A stretch of DNA of 5,225 bases from Lewinellaceae bacterium. Lineage in GTDB: Bacteria > Bacteroidota > Bacteroidia > Chitinophagales > Saprospiraceae. Shown piece after piece: positions 5,200-5,225 of this stretch (positions within the stretch are counted from its first letter, which is position 1; each line of letters starts with the position of its first letter). Location: assembly GCA_020636215.1 (NCBI GenBank), contig JACJYG010000027.1:1-5225 (forward strand), given 5' to 3'. The position numbers and the translations under genes were made by a program. The notes under the pieces were generated by a model. That model saw only the letters and a program-made list of their open reading frames with translations. It made no database searches and was not told the origin of the DNA.

Positions 5200-5207
5200 C
5201 AAAGGTA
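5200..5207 (-). promoter_or_regulatory. Bacteroidota -7 box of the CHAD gene
   Basis: Read on the minus strand, TACCTTTG is an exact match to the Bacteroidota -7 consensus TAnnTTTG, the only exact match I found in a sensible place in this window. It lies about 50 bases before the ATG, giving an expected leader of roughly 45 bases. The -33 TTG would fall at or just beyond the right edge; the TTG at 5219-5217 is too close. Confidence 0.5.
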
Positions 5208-5225
5208 AAGATTTGGCAAAGATTT
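5204..5225 (-). repeat. 11-bp tandem direct repeat over the CHAD promoter
   Basis: On the minus strand the window edge reads AAATCTTTGCC then AAATCTTTACC, two adjacent 11-bp copies differing at one base. The second copy overlaps the -7 box. The first copy runs to the window edge, so more copies may lie outside. It may be a regulator half-site pair or only a local duplication. Confidence 0.4.

Overview
The window looks like an ordinary stretch of chromosome from a Bacteroidota bacterium, quite possibly of the Saprospiria/Chitinophagia side, with mid-range GC. The grounds are: several small secreted proteins whose signal peptides end in '...SAQ' or '...QAQ'; protein families I know mainly from Bacteroidota (a short Zn-ribbon protein, a PepSY-like periplasmic protein, and a 'GYIVTKNGRQLTGYI' secreted protein); starts without clear Shine-Dalgarno sequences; and one exact match to the Bacteroidota -7 box (TAnnTTTG). 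The lineage call is an inference.

Layout. Bases 1-563 (minus strand) hold the N-terminal 187 codons of a MIP-family channel (aquaglyceroporin type), cut off by the left edge before its second NPA motif. A divergent spacer of 193 bp follows. The plus-strand genes are then: a secreted four-cysteine protein with a conserved C-terminal domain (757-1374); a secreted protein of unknown function (1674-2273); a small Zn-ribbon protein (2419-2778); and a probable outer-membrane beta-barrel protein (2889-3479). Facing these on the minus strand are a PepSY-like periplasmic protein (3602-4063) and a CHAD-domain protein (4202-5149), which binds polyphosphate if it behaves like its family.

The most striking non-coding structure lies between the first two plus-strand genes. 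A 9-bp minisatellite of about 17 units begins exactly on the stop codon of the upstream gene. It starts as nine perfect copies, drifts in sequence, and ends in a perfect 16-bp inverted repeat. A probable intrinsic terminator with nine Ts follows. The array is open in the -1 frame as an Asp-Thr-Val repeat, and a run of six Gs lies just before the stop codon, so a single-base expansion there would fuse the protein to a repeat tail.

The genes do not form an obvious pathway. They are separated by about 100-300 bp, each seems to be its own transcription unit, and four of seven encode exported proteins. I saw no RNA genes, insertion sequences, CRISPR arrays, phage genes or defence systems, and no strong case for a new multi-gene system. 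The items worth following up are the minisatellite/hairpin, a 10-bp-phased TACCC triplet, and a short protein-like open stretch in the convergent spacer.
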